The notes below the pieces were generated by a model. That model made no database searches. It was not told the origin of the DNA and saw nothing but the letters and a program-made list of their open reading frames with translations. A DNA stretch of 64,000 nucleotides from Forficula auricularia (lineage: Eukaryota > Arthropoda > Insecta > Dermaptera > Forficulidae): the NCBI GenBank assembly GCA_024734495.1, contig JALMQS010000673.1:1-64000 (forward strand), given 5' to 3'. Of the stretch, positions 1 through 10,250 are shown one piece after another; the stretch's first letter is position 1, and each line of letters starts with the position of its first letter. Made by a program: the position numbers and the translations under genes.

Positions 1-381
1 TCTGTATTTCCTGAAGATGGGTTGATAGCCCGAAATATATATATTGAAAAAGAAAAAAAATTTTATATCTTTTAATTTTTTAATTTTAATGTGAAATAAG
101 TGACCCAGTATCCTTAACTCATAGTAAATCCATATTAAATAAAATATTTATTTACTCTTATCTTTAAGTAAAAAATTGCACAATATTCTCGTTATATTTA
201 ATATATTAAAAAATCTTTAAACTCAAAGAAATAAAAGGTGCTCTTGAATAAAATCAACATAATAAATATAATAATTTTTCAAAAAATGTGATCGAAAAAT
301 TACAGGAGGTGGATAGTTTTATTTAACAGACACGATTGTATTGTTTTGCTTTTATTTTTTTATATTAACAAGCTTTTCTTA
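1..381 (+). repeat. PLE-like end plus dispersed repeat segment
   Basis: Bases 11-35 read CTGAAGA, T, GGG, seven-base loop, CCC, GAAA, the hammerhead-like signature seen at Penelope-like element ends elsewhere here (13224, 61040). Bases about 160-381 align by eye with 6055-6345: both have the run ending in a TTTAACAGACACGATTGTATT-like stretch and then AACAA(G/A)CTTTTCTTATT. No exon is visible. It is probably an intron of the TRMT2 gene whose next exon starts at 1319. Confidence 0.5.
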
Positions 382-627
382 TTAGCCGGAGACTTACTGA
401 GCGAGCAGCCTCGCGAGGCTGCCTCGGGTGTTTGCCGCAGAACCGTCTTGAGTGAACTTGGGAAACGACCCGAGGCGCCTTTGAGCATTTACAAAAACCG
501 ACAACCTTGGCAGCCTCAGACGAGGCAACGGGCACTTTTGCCTTGGGCGAGGCACGTACTGACCGACCAGGCATTTGCCTCAAGGGGCTGGGCTCGCGAG
601 GCAAATCCTCAGTCAGTATCCGGCTAA
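382..627. mobile_element. GC-rich MITE with imperfect ~20-bp TIRs
   Basis: The left end TTAGCCGGAGACTTACTGAG and the reverse complement of the right end TTAGCCGGATACTGACTGAG differ at few positions. The 246-bp body is far richer in G and C than its surroundings and full of CGAGG/CCTCG palindromes. The related segment at 6341-6350 (CTTATTGACG) lacks the insertion, giving a paralogous empty site. The target duplication looks like two bases (AT/TA) but is not clean. The two overlapping ORFs of 90-93 codons lie on the palindrome and are not credible genes. The superfamily is not recognised. Confidence 0.7.
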
Positions 628-681
628 TGACGTACAAATAATAAACTAATTATTTTGATTATTTATGTCCATCGATTAAAT

Positions 682-934
682 TAATAAGTTGTAGGGAAAT
701 AAGGACAATAGCTTATGCAAATATTTTTTATTTTATGCCAACGTTTCGTCAACTTTGTTGACTTCCTCAGGGCTCTAAAAAATTAATTTCTTTGCATATT
801 TGTCATTTTATAAATATGCAAAGATGTTAATTTATTTGAGCCCTGAGGAAGTCAACAAAGTTGACGAAACGTTGGCATAAAATAAAAAATATTTCCATAA
901 GCTATTGTCCTTATTTCCCTACAACAACTTATTA
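682..934. repeat. Head-to-head PLE end palindrome with two hammerhead-like motifs
   Basis: Two arms of ~100 bp are inverted repeats around ~808. Each holds the same motif, on the minus strand at 737-775 and on the plus strand at 838-876: CTGAGGA, A, GTCAAC, AAA, GTTGAC, GAAAC, GTT. Helix I can form from GCC before the core and GGC after it. This is the shape of hammerhead ribozymes known from terminal repeats of Penelope-like elements. No reverse transcriptase is present. Confidence 0.65.
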
Positions 935-1318
935 ATAAACTAATAAAGAATACACGTTACTTTTAACACATATCATAAATAAACTATTATTTTGGAAAAA
1001 ACGATTTTTTCTTTGTCAAGAATGGCGGTTTTTAAAAGTTAGCCTCGGGCGGCAAAATGTCTTAAGCCGGCACTGCATATCTTCATAACTTTTATGGTTA
1101 ATGCAACAAATTCAAACAATTGTATGTGTGTTTATATTTGCATCAAGCAAAGGACATTAATTTGCTCTTAAAAATCAACATTGTAAATTATTCCAAAAGT
1201 ATATCTGAATTTTCAATTATTAAATTAGAGCGAAATTATTTAGCCAAACAAATTCAAGACTACATGTGGATTTAAATTGTTTTTAAGGATATTTTTAAAA
1301 ATTATTAATATTTTTTAG
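935..1318. other. Intron sequence, no gene seen
   Basis: AT-rich sequence leading to the polypyrimidine-AG acceptor at 1317-1318. Around 1120-1165 it contains a fragment (TTTGCATCAAGCAAAGGACA) related to the PLE-associated repeat at 4540-4590, 35280-35320 and 44100-44300. Nothing else is recognised. Confidence 0.5.
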
Positions 1319-2789
1319 GGGCATTTAGTTTACTCTGCAGTGGACGTGTAAGAGGATGTATTGGAATCGATCTAAATTCTTCAAGTATTATTGACGCTCG
1401 AATTAATGCTAGATATAACAATATTCACAACGTTGAATTTTTATCGGGAAGAATTGAAAAGGTAATATCATTTTTACTTTACCATACAGGGTAGGGTCAA
1501 GTATTGTAATCGTGCATGAAAAAAGTGGGTTTTTTCCTTCTTTTTTTCGAAATATCTCAAAAACGGCTGAAACTATTTTGATTAAAGAAATTGAGCGAAA
1601 CCATGGCATTTCGCTCTACAAAAAAGTCCTAATAAGTGAACAGCGAAAAAGTTATATTTTTTGAGATAATAATTGTTTTGTCAAAATGTCTGTTAGTCTG
1701 TGCGTCACCAAATTTTTGTGGACGAGCTAACTAAAAAACAAGTGTGAAAATCGAAACCAAATTTCACTTGTAGTTTTGGTCCATTGAGATTAAGAGCTGA
1801 TTAGATTTTCGTGCATATCGACAAAAAATTAAGGGGGGGGGGGGGGGGGGGGTGTTAAAAATTAAAAATCTAGGCCATTTGAGCAAACTCAACAAAATTT
1901 TGTATACATATCAATGGGACCTCAGAAATCTAAAAATGCAAAAACTAACCGCGCAAAATGGGGTGTAAGGGGGAGGGGTCTAGGGTCAAAAAATGAAAAT
2001 CTAGGCCCTTGTACCAAACTCAACCAAATTTTGTATACATAATCAGTGGGACCCCAGAAGTCTAAAAATGCAAAAACTAACCGCCCAAAATGGGGGTGGG
2101 GGGTGGTGTAGGGTCAAAAAATGAAAATATAGGCCCTTGTACCAAACTCAACCAAATTTTATATACATAATCAGTGTGCTCCCAGGAGTCTAAAAATGCA
2201 AAAACTACCCCCCCCCCCACCCCTCCATGATTATAAATAATTTTATTAAATATTAAATATAAGTGAGGGGCCAGGTTGTATGGTAAAGTCAAGTGGATGG
2301 CCACATCAGAACTTGTCAGTTTATTAAATTATATTACGGATGGTTTAAACTAAAATAATCCTAAATCTAAAGAGAAAATAATATTATTACAATTATCTAA
2401 TCTTAATTAATTTTTTCAGAGGCTTAAACAAGTTTTAACTGATTTAGATATGGCTAGTGATATTATTGCATTTCTAAATCCTGGAACAAGTGGAGTAGGC
2501 AAGTATCTCATTTTTAATTAATTCCAAAATATTTATGTAATAATTAATCGATTATTATTAATTAAATTAATCTTTTTTCATAGGTTTAGAGGTTATAGAA
2601 GAAATAAATCGAAATCGACAAATTTCTCGAATTATTTATGTATCATGTCTTGCAGATCATCCAAATGTTATCAAGAATTTGTCCCGACTAATTCATGGAC
2701 AATTTCATTTAAATTCAATTATTCCTATAGATATGTTTCCACATACATATCAAACCGAAATGATATTTGACTTTTCTCGTAATAATTAA
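1319..2789 (+). CDS. TRMT2A/B-type tRNA (uracil-5-)methyltransferase, C-terminal three exons
   Basis: C-terminal part of a TrmA/TRMT2-family SAM-dependent enzyme that makes 5-methyluridine, classically U54 of tRNA. Exons are 1319-1461, 2420-2498 and 2584-2789; earlier exons lie left of the window. The first exon carries the SAM-binding core (CSGRVRGCIGIDLN, then DARINARYNN and NVEFLSGR). The last exon carries YVSC, with the catalytic cysteine, and MFPHTYQTEM, matching the family's FPHT..(H/C)E active-site motif with the general-base glutamate. The stop is TAA at 2787-2789 and AATAAA is at 3040-3045. The intron at 2499 must use a GC donor (GTAG|GCAAGT), since the nearby GT gives a stop. The usual (D/N)P.R motif is here NPGTSG, so its arginine seems absent. 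It could be the TRMT2A or the mitochondrial TRMT2B branch; FPHT slightly favours B. Confidence 0.9.
1477..2288 (+). mobile_element. MITE family 'CTTTACCATACA', copy A (intronic)
   Basis: Non-autonomous element with short terminal inversions, CTTTACCATACA at the left and TGTATGGTAAAG at the right. Similarity to other copies continues ~40 bp past the right TIR (GTGGATGGCCACATCAG). The body is a variable number of ~120-bp monomers, each with a GTATACATAATCAGTGGGAC-like run and a poly-G stretch. Other copies: 6506-7746 (-), 7981-9061 (+), 43440-43990 (+), 61155-61820 (-). It sits in the TRMT2 intron. Confidence 0.75.
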
Positions 2790-3143
2790 TATAAACATTG
2801 TACATTACATGTATATTAATTTGTAAAATATTTCATGTATATATTATACATGTGTATAATTTCGTTTCTGTATCACAAATAAGTTCCGAGCTACAGGGGG
2901 GTCGAATTTGGCTCGAAATGGTTCCTGTAAAGAGCGTACAACGTGTACGGCCAAGTCAATGCTCGAACTTGGCCTGCGCACTCTGTGCGCTTTGATTATA
3001 TAATAAATAATATTATAATTGACTGTTATCTGTTAAGAAAATAAAACCTTTTTTCCTTAGTGTTCAGATTAATCTTAATTTTAAATTAATATTCATGAGT
3101 AATATATTTATTCAGTTATTTTGAGATCTTACGTTATTAAGTA
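2790..3143 (+). other. TRMT2 3' flank, no further gene seen
   Basis: Holds the probable 3' UTR with AATAAA at 3040-3045. A locally GC-richer patch at 2880-2995 (ORF 2798-2995) has no recognisable domain and is not called as a gene. Confidence 0.5.
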
Positions 3144-4011
3144 AGGTCAGGTGGGGTAACCGGGGCCGGGGGCAACTGGGCCAGGGGTCCTGTAACCCCA
3201 GAGCTTTTTAATTTTACCGCATTTTTTTAGCGCAATTCACTTTTTCATATTGGTGGGAAATTTTCAGTGTTCCTGAATTAGAGAAATTTCTTTAAGTTTA
3301 TTTTATACTTAAGTACTTAGTTAAGTTAATTACTTATTTACTAGTTATGTGCTTACTTCTTACCTAGTTGCCTTACCCAGTTCCTTGAAAATATTGAGTA
3401 AGTACTTAATTAAGGCTTTCTTAAGCATAAGGAACATATTTAACTTTATTTCAATGGGTAAAATGAAATTATTTTGTTTAGTTGTTTGATTTATGATACT
3501 TTTTTTGTATTTTCTGTAATTAAAATCGATTTTAAAAATTATACTTGGCGTTTAAACTTATCTACCTTAAAAAATTCAATAGAATAAAAAAAAAATAGAG
3601 GTCTTGGTGCAACTGGGCCAGCCTAGTCAGTGCCCAATTACCCCGAATCGCTTACATCTTTGATTATTTTTAATCCATATACAAATGAGACTAATTCTAC
3701 CTACGGCCAGGGCCTTGAGGGATAGGGGAACATGTCCAACTGCTCAAAAGATGTTAAAAATTAAAAAAACAGCAAATAGGCTGGGCTGGTCCAATTACCC
3801 CACAACTGGGCCAACCGCAAAACTTTACATTCAACTTAAGATAATTCCAAAATTTTGAATAATCAAAAGTTGAAAGTATCATGATTATTTGAAGAAAATT
3901 TCATCTTTCAATTAATATAGTCACGAGATCTATAAATTGTGAGGAAGGAAAAATATGGAGTACTATCCTTGGGAAAACAAAAGAAGCTGGCCCAGTTACC
4001 CCACCTGACCT
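3144..4011. mobile_element. TIR transposon 'AGGTCAGGTGGGG', copy 1
   Basis: The left end AGGTCAGGTGGGGTAAC and the right end GTTACCCCACCTGACCT are inverted repeats, flanked by TA on both sides (3142-3143, 4012-4013). It is 868 bp. A second, nearly identical copy is at 49091-49994, so the family moved recently relative to most repeats here. A short stretch near 3690-3860 resembles a decayed coding region in both copies but I recognise no transposase. TA target use suits the Tc1/mariner/pogo group. Confidence 0.85.
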
Positions 4012-4136
4012 TATTTTAAAATAAATAAATATTTGTTTTATTTATTTCAATCGGCTTTATACTACATACAATTAGTAACAAAAAAACAAAAGAAAACATA
4101 ATATATATATATATATATATATATTTTAACTTATAT

Positions 4137-4495
4137 ACGAGGATAAGTCAAAAATTACTTACACTTTTCGTTCTACAACTTTATTAAACTAAGATAAGTG
4201 TACAACAGATACATTATTTTTCGAAATAGTCCCCACCTTTAGCAATGCACTTGGCCCAGCCAGCCACAAGCTTTTTATTTTCATTGTCTCAATCATTCCC
4301 TCAATCATTGTCTCAATGATTCTTGGTAGAAGATTTTCGGTTGGTCATGAAGCCACTTTTGCACCGCATCCCGAACGGTCGCCCATCTCCCTCTTTTTGT
4401 GTTACCCTCGTTCGGCCACTTTTAAACATTTCGATGCATAAAAAAACGCTTTTACGAGATAAAGCACTTTCCCAAAAGTCTCCGGTCTCAAACAA
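4137..4495 (-). pseudogene. Mariner-type transposase 3' fragment
   Basis: On the minus strand two frames read as the C-terminus of a mariner-family transposase: a stretch like RWATVRDAVQKWLHDQP and, nearer the end, VAGWAKCIAKGGDYFEK followed by a stop, the family's usual ending. Frames are broken and an internal short repeat of TCAATCATT-like sequence (4283-4320) disrupts it. The end at about 4137 (ACGAGGATAAGTCAAAAAT) looks like a mariner terminus. Non-functional. Confidence 0.7.
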
Positions 4496-4758
4496 ATAAA
4501 TAATATATATATACAGATATATAATTTCGATATATATGTGGGTATGTTTATTTGCATCAAGCAGAGGACAACCTCTTTGTTTCTCTGAATAGTTGTAATA
4601 TAATAATGTAAATAGTTGTAAATACTAAATTTGTAATTTAAAGACTTGTCAAATTTTTTTGAGATTTATGATGAAAAAAAAAAAAAATAAATAAATAAAA
4701 AATTTATAAGAAGTTTGTATTTATATGTATAAAATGTAATTAAAACATACACATTGTT

Positions 4759-4794
<36 letters not shown>

Positions 4795-5300
4795 TATATT
4801 TATTTATTTATTTATTTTCTATCCATACCCTGCTCGGGTTTTGGATTTTTAAATTACTTTAGTTTACAATTTTTTAACTTGAGTATTTCCGATATATATT
4901 TATTTCAAAATTTGCAAATCATCGCTAGATTATAATTCTGCTGAGAATGAAATACAATATATTATTGTTATTGCCACTGAAAGAGGAGAAAGAGGGGAAT
5001 CTCGCATTGGATTTCCTTCACTGACTTTTCAAAGTGTGTAGAATATTTTTGATTAAAAAAAAAATTGTATATAATTATGTATTAATTGTATTTTATAAAA
5101 AAAAAATTGTGTGATGATCTTGTTTGTAATGATGGCCAAATCCCATTTTAATTGATTACAGACCCTGAAGAAGGCCTCCGAAATGTCGGTTTATGAATAA
5201 AAAGATATTTTAAATTATCTTCTTTTTTTAGACTGCCTCAAGCATGTTTGTTTGATTCAATTTTGTTTTTACAAAATGAATGACGCTGTTTTTCCAAAGT
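4496..5300. repeat. PLE-derived fragments and microsatellites
   Basis: 4496-4590 matches the repeat at 44213-44306 (TTTATTTGCATCAAGCAGAG). Dinucleotide AT runs lie at ~4103-4123 and ~4764-4790. 4915-5045 is related in inverted orientation to 35380-35470. Bases 5165-5183 read CTGAAGA, A, GG, CCT, CC, GAAA and continue TGTCGGTTT, a short hammerhead-like PLE end followed by an AATAAAAAGATATTTTAAAT tail. No coding exon is visible. Confidence 0.5.
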
Positions 5301-5869
5301 AGTAATATATTATCTAGCTCGGTAATGTTTACCTTGAATCGATAATTCTAAGTGTATATTCCAACAAGATTTATATTGATGTAGTCTCTGATGGCTTATG
5401 TATAAGATTTATATTATTATTCTCATTAGGAAAAATATTATTTTTCCTTCTGGCATCTTACCAAATCACGCCGATTTTAGAAAGCTCTACTGGCTAAACC
5501 TGCTGTTCGGGCTGCAGTATTCAATATGCTGGAATTTTTTATCCTTATTGTGTTAGAAAAATCGGATCTCATGATTTTTCTCCCACAATCTGAATTCCGA
5601 TACACCCAATAACGACTAACTCATCATTAAAGACCGAATTTTTATCCAGTAAAAAGTACATAAATATTTTGGTACAAAATATGCAGTTAAAAATGCTGAA
5701 ATATGCAAGTAATATGCAGAATACGTTGAAATATGCAAATATATGCAGTAAAAGATGGTAAAATAAATTTTTATTCACTAAAAAATTAAAATTGAAGACA
5801 AAATGACTATATATTTGAAGGAGTGCTATAAGAGGAATAAAATGATAAAGTAAGCTATAGACACCAAGT
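5301..5869. other. AT-rich stretch, nothing recognised
   Basis: No conserved coding, TIR or RNA signal seen. 5660-5760 repeats ATATGCA motifs irregularly. The 132-codon minus-strand ORF at 5569-5967 is low-complexity and runs through the MITE at 5878, so it is not supported. Confidence 0.4.
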
Positions 5870-5877
5870 GTCAAATA

Positions 5878-6043
5878 CGAGGGGTGAACGGCGATTGGAA
5901 TTAGGTGTACACCATCTTTGGAATTATTTGGAATTACTTTGATTTTCATTAGATAATCTATTGTCATCTATTGTCTTCTACTTGGAAATGAAAGTGGAAG
6001 TGGAAGTAGGTGTACAGGGTTTTAGGTCGCGGTTCACCCCTCG
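5878..6043. mobile_element. hAT-type MITE with exact 8-bp target duplication
   Basis: 166-bp element with 17-bp terminal inversions CGAGGGGTGAACGGCGA and, reverse-complemented, CGAGGGGTGAACCGCGA, one mismatch. It is flanked by the identical octamer GTCAAATA at 5870-5877 and 6044-6051. An 8-bp duplication with short TIRs is the mark of hAT-superfamily insertion. It encodes nothing. Confidence 0.88.
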
Positions 6044-6051
6044 GTCAAATA

Positions 6052-6400
6052 TCTACTTTTATTGCGTAAAATATGGCACAAAATTCTCGATATATTTAAT
6101 ATAATATTATTAAAAAATCTATAAATTCAAAGAAATTATAGGTACAGTTGAATAAAATAAATATAATTATGTTTCAAAAATGTGAACAAAAAATACGGGT
6201 ATGTTTAAAAAATGTGAACAAAAAATACGGGGGGGGGGGGGGGGGGGGAAAAATACGGAGAGTGGAGGGGTAGTTTTATTTAACAGACACGATTGTATTG
6301 TATTGCTTTTATTTTTTTTACCATATATTAACAAACTTTTCTTATTGACGTACAAATAAAAAACTAATAAAATAATGCAAATATTTGACCGGCTATAATA
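6052..6400. repeat. Dispersed repeat, paralog of 160-381
   Basis: Aligns by eye with 160-381 and 628-640, including TTTAACAGACACGATTGTATT-like sequence and CTTTTCTTATT/GACGTACAAATA. It carries a short duplicated block (AAAATGTGAACAAAAAATACGGG twice) and a poly-G run at 6231-6248. It lacks the GC-rich MITE found in the paralog. Confidence 0.6.
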
Positions 6401-6505
6401 ATCTAATTTACACACACACACGAATACTCATTGTCCAAAATGTGCTATTGTTACCGAAGACCGTTAAAAATAAGCTGACGTGTTCTGATGTGGCCATCCA
6501 CTTGA

Positions 6506-7746
6506 CTTTACCATACAACCTGGCCCCTAGAATAATATATATAATAGGCCAGATTAATTTGCAGCAACGGTGACGTAATGCTGCCGACAGGGAGCGCTGA
6601 TGCCGTCGGTATATTTGCGGCAAATTTGAAATATAATTGTAATTTGAACTCGAATTTCGAAATGAAAGACTCCAATTGATTTTAAATTAAGAAACATTAA
6701 ATATATTGATAATTATTCCACGCATGCCCGAGTTTCTCATGGCAATACTGGATGGAGCAGCCTGTCATCATACAAACAACACCTGATCTCTTTTAAATAT
6801 TTGGAGCTTTATATCGATTATCGATCCCAAATTTTAAAAAAATGATATAATATACTTCTCCTCCTCACACGATTCCACTTATTTAAAAAAATCTATTTCC
6901 ACACAAAAAATATCACAATGCTGTAGATTATAGAACAAAAAGTACTTCCAGATTCATACCTAGAGCCTCATTTCTGTAGCTGTGTCAGGACGAAAATGAG
7001 GCGAAACTTTTAAGAGACTATGTATTTTCGGGAGTTTACAGGTATACATTTGGAGTGTGGTTTTTAAGAGGAATATTCTGAATTTTTGGACCGAGACGCC
7101 GCCCGCCAGGCCACCACGGCACGCCCTCGAAGCTCGTTATTTATAATCATGTAGGGGTTAGTTTTTTCATTTTTATACTTCTGGTGTCCCGCTGATTATG
7201 TATACAAAATTTGGTTGAATTTGGTAAATGGCCAAGTTTTCATTTTTTGACCCCCCCCCTCCCCCAATTTTGGGCGGTTAGTTTTTGCATTTTTAGACTT
7301 CTGGGGTCCCACTGAATATGTATGTAGGTTGAGTTTGCTCAAACGGCCTAGATTTTTAATTTTTAACCCCCCCTCCACCCCCCTTAATTTTGGGTCGATA
7401 TGTACCAAAATACAATCAGCTCTTAATCTCAATGGACCAAAACTACGTGTGAAATTTGGTTTCGATATTCACACTAGTTTGTGAGCTAGTTTGGTAACGC
7501 AAAGACTAACGGACAACAGACAACCAGACATTTTGACAAAACAATTATTATCTCGAAAAATATAATTTTTTCCATCTTCACTTATTAGAGCTTTTTTGTA
7601 GAGCGAAATGCCATGGTTTAGCTCAATTTTTTTAATCAAAATAATTTCAGCCGTTTTTGAGATATTTCGAAAAAAAAGAAGGAAAAAAACCACTTTTTTC
7701 ATGCACGATTACAATACTTGACCATACCATACCTTATATGGTAAAG
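6506..7746 (-). mobile_element. MITE family 'CTTTACCATACA', copy B, interrupted
   Basis: Opposite orientation to copy A: CTTTACCATACAACCTGG at the left and GGTAAAG at 7740-7746. The usual body is present from ~7140 to 7746, but 6541-7135 is ~600 bp of unrelated sequence (GCTGCCGACAGGGAGCGC, GCCGCCCGCCAGGCCACCAC) not seen in other copies, so it is an insertion or a replaced interior. That interior has no credible ORF. Confidence 0.65.
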
Positions 7747-7980
7747 TAAAAACACCAGAAAATCAGAAAGAAAAGCCAATTTTTATAGAATGCCCAATCT
7801 AATCAGTTCTCCATATAGAAAATAAAAAAATTTTGCTACAAGAACGAACTTTCCGTGCTCGTAAATTTTCTCAAAACTACTTTTTTGGTAACTGGGATCC
7901 TAGAAAATGAAAGCTTAGTAAAAACATTTCAAATTCCAATTTCGTAATGAGAAAAAAAAAGATTTCGATTTCTCTTATTA

Positions 7981-9061
7981 CTTTACCATAAATGGTATGG
8001 TCTCAAGTAAAACCGCCTCTCAAGTAACCGCCTCCGTGGTGTAATGGTCAGAGTAACTGACTGGCAACCCGGAGGTCTCGGGTTCGATTCCCGGCTATAC
8101 ACAGACATTTTTTCTTTAAGTATAGGGTCTGGTAATAAAAATTAAGTGGGAGATAAATTTAACCGAATTTATCGCGCGGAGAATTTACTACTGCTCGAAG
8201 CCCCTAAAAAAAACCTTAGTAAATTGGATATTGAATTGTATCTAAGTTTCTGAGATTGGCTCGTGATCCCGGCTTCTTTTCCTTCTGCTCTGTTCTTTTC
8301 ACGATGGAGGGGCCAGCCCATACTGGCCTTTAGGGGATCCACCTTCTGGTGTATCTCCTTCTCACATCAATATCATTAAAAAAAAAAAAAAAAAAGTATT
8401 GTAATCTTGCATGAAAAAAGTGTTTTTTTCTTTCTTTTTTTCCAAATTTCTCAAAAACGGCTTAAACTATTTTGATTAAAAAAAATGAGCGAAACCATGG
8501 GATTTTGGACTACAAAAAAGCCCTAATAAGTGAACATCGAAAAATTTATATTTTTTGAGATAAAAATTGTTTTGTCAAAATGTCTGTTAGTCTGTGCGTT
8601 ACCAAATTTTTGTGGACGAGCTAGCTCAAAAACTAGTGTGAATATCTAAACCAAATTTCACAGGTAGTTTTGGTCCATTGAGATTAAGAGCTGATTAGAT
8701 TTTGGTGCATATCGACCCCAAATTAAGGGCGGTGGTGGGGGGGGGGGGGGGTTAAAACTTAAAAATCTAGGCCATTTGAGCAAACTCAATCAAATATTGT
8801 ATACATAATCAGTGGGACCCCAGAAGTCTAAAAATGCAAAAACTAACCGCCCAAAATGGGAAGTGTGGGGGTGTAGGGTCAAAAAAAAAAAAATTGAAAA
8901 TCTAGGCTCTTGTACCAAACTCAACCATATTTTGTAGATATACATAATCAGTGGGACCCCAGAAGTCTAAAAATGCAAAAACTAACTCCCCTCCCCGACA
9001 TGATTATAAATAATTTTATTAAATATTAAATATAAGTGAGGGGGCAGGTTGTATGGTAAAG
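7981..9061 (+). mobile_element. MITE family 'CTTTACCATACA', copy C, split by a SINE
   Basis: Begins CTTTACCATAAATGGTATGG and ends TGTATGGTAAAG. After 25 bases it is broken by a tRNA-derived SINE (about 8010-8393) and resumes at AAGTATTGTAATC. The interior again has ~120-bp monomers and a poly-G run (8739-8750). Confidence 0.75.
8010..8393 (+). mobile_element. tRNA-derived SINE inserted in MITE copy C
   Basis: The head has pol III internal promoter boxes: A box TGGTGTAATGG (8037-8047) and a perfect B box GGTTCGATTCC (8081-8091). The body ends GGCCTTTAGGGGATCC...CACATCAATATCATT followed by ~17 A. The short duplication AAGTA flanks it. Its 3' part recurs at 22786-23012 (+) and, reverse-complemented, at 9571-9672, defining one family. 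The head lacks a usable 3' acceptor end for tRNA function. Confidence 0.8.
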
Positions 9062-9570
9062 TCAGCTTATATCTTTCTATTGTTTTGTAATTAATAAAAA
9101 TAAAAAGCGTATAATGAAATTGATGTTTTTAGAAATTTTTTAAAATAGGTATAAGCCTCGAAAGACTATTGTAGGTGATAAACTCATCTTTATTCTCTCT
9201 TAGCGCCGGATCATTCAACTCGATCATCGATAAAAATAATGATTAGGTTACAAGTTATGAAGTTGTTATTAGAAACTAAATAAGGAAAAGGATATTAAAA
9301 GAAAGGTGATGTAATGCATGTTCTCCCATCGATCTTTGTCATTAGCGAATGGGCTTTCTTCTCTAAAAATATTCTGGTTCAAGTTCAAGTCAAAGTAAAT
9401 GGTAATATAATATAAATCTTAATGGGTGCAAACAAGCCTCTATAGATTTCTCTCAAACATTCCTGGAAGACTCCCAAAGATTTTTCAAGATCAAAATATG
9501 GAAATTATGGAGTGACGAATGGAAAAGTGAAAATACAATTACTTAAACGAGTAAAACCAGTTGTTAGTCC
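9062..9570. other. Intergenic, nothing recognised
   Basis: No coding exon, TIR or RNA signal found. AT-rich with no obvious internal repeat. Confidence 0.4.
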
Positions 9571-10068
9571 CTTTTTTTTATTTTTTATGATAATGATGAG
9601 AGAAGGAGTTACACCAAAAAGGTGCAAACCCTAAAGGCCTGGGTTGGCCCCTCCATCGTGAAAAGAAGAAGAAATAATCTTATGGGTTGGGCGGGGGTCG
9701 AAGGTATCTGTGGATACGGGTCTTAAATAGCTGAAGGTTATAAGTCGCGGGAAAGATGGTGGCAGGGAGCGAGTTCCAGTCTCTGGAGGTCATAGGGATA
9801 AAAGAGTTGGCGAAAGCGCTTGTTCGACTTTTATCCAATTTGACAGCGAAGGGGTGCTGAGCGTTAGAAAACCGCGTGTTTCAGCACTTATAATCTTCAA
9901 GCCTTCAAAACCCGAGTACATAAACACCTACGCCTTCACCCTCTCACTTAATCAACTTTCCTTTCTCTTCGGTAATGCTAGGGTCTCTCGAGATCCATAG
10001 GGGCTGCTTCTTTACTGGTGCGCCCTTTCTTGCATTCGATTGCATTAAAAAACAAAAACAAAAAAAAA
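9571..10068. mobile_element. SINE tail (-) and LINE/SINE 3' end with A-rich tail (+)
   Basis: 9571-9672 is the reverse complement of the SINE 3' tail at 8290-8393. 9680-10045 is GC-richer, resembles a non-LTR 3' end and finishes in an A-rich tail (10045-10068) that abuts CACTGTTTTAGATT, the left edge of SVWC unit 1. The A-rich tail therefore sits at the duplication boundary. Confidence 0.5.
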
Positions 10069-10236
10069 ACACTGTTTTAGATTAAGAAAAGTTTGTTTTA
10101 AAATAGGAATAAACAAAATTTCACCTCACCTGGAGAGAATTAACTTGCAGGGATTTCAAGGTTGACAGCGATAGGTATCCCTGTCTACTATAAAACGAGA
10201 GAGAATTGCACATTCCATTTAGTGTGAATCTCCACA
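10066..10236 (+). promoter_or_regulatory. SVWC copy 1 promoter
   Basis: TATAAAA at 10089+100 (10189-10195), 56 bases before the ATG, so the 5' UTR should be only ~30 nt. Upstream are kappaB-like GGGATTTCAA (10150-10159) and, on the minus strand, GGGATACC (10174-10181). The block is conserved at 19249-19410 and 34598-34720. The Rel/NF-kB reading is inference. Confidence 0.6.
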
Positions 10237-10250
10237 TATTTTTATTCATC

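Noticed and set aside
346..637. Overlapping 90-93-codon ORFs on both strands
   Set aside because: They fall on the GC-rich palindromic MITE at 382-627; stops are rare there only because of base composition, and no domain is visible.
5569..5967. 132-codon minus-strand ORF as a membrane protein
   Set aside because: Composition is Phe/Leu/Tyr-rich from AT-rich DNA, it runs into the hAT MITE, and no splice sites or homologous motif support it.
8029..8098. Functional nuclear tRNA gene
   Set aside because: A and B boxes are good, but the acceptor stem does not close and the sequence continues into a SINE body with A tail.
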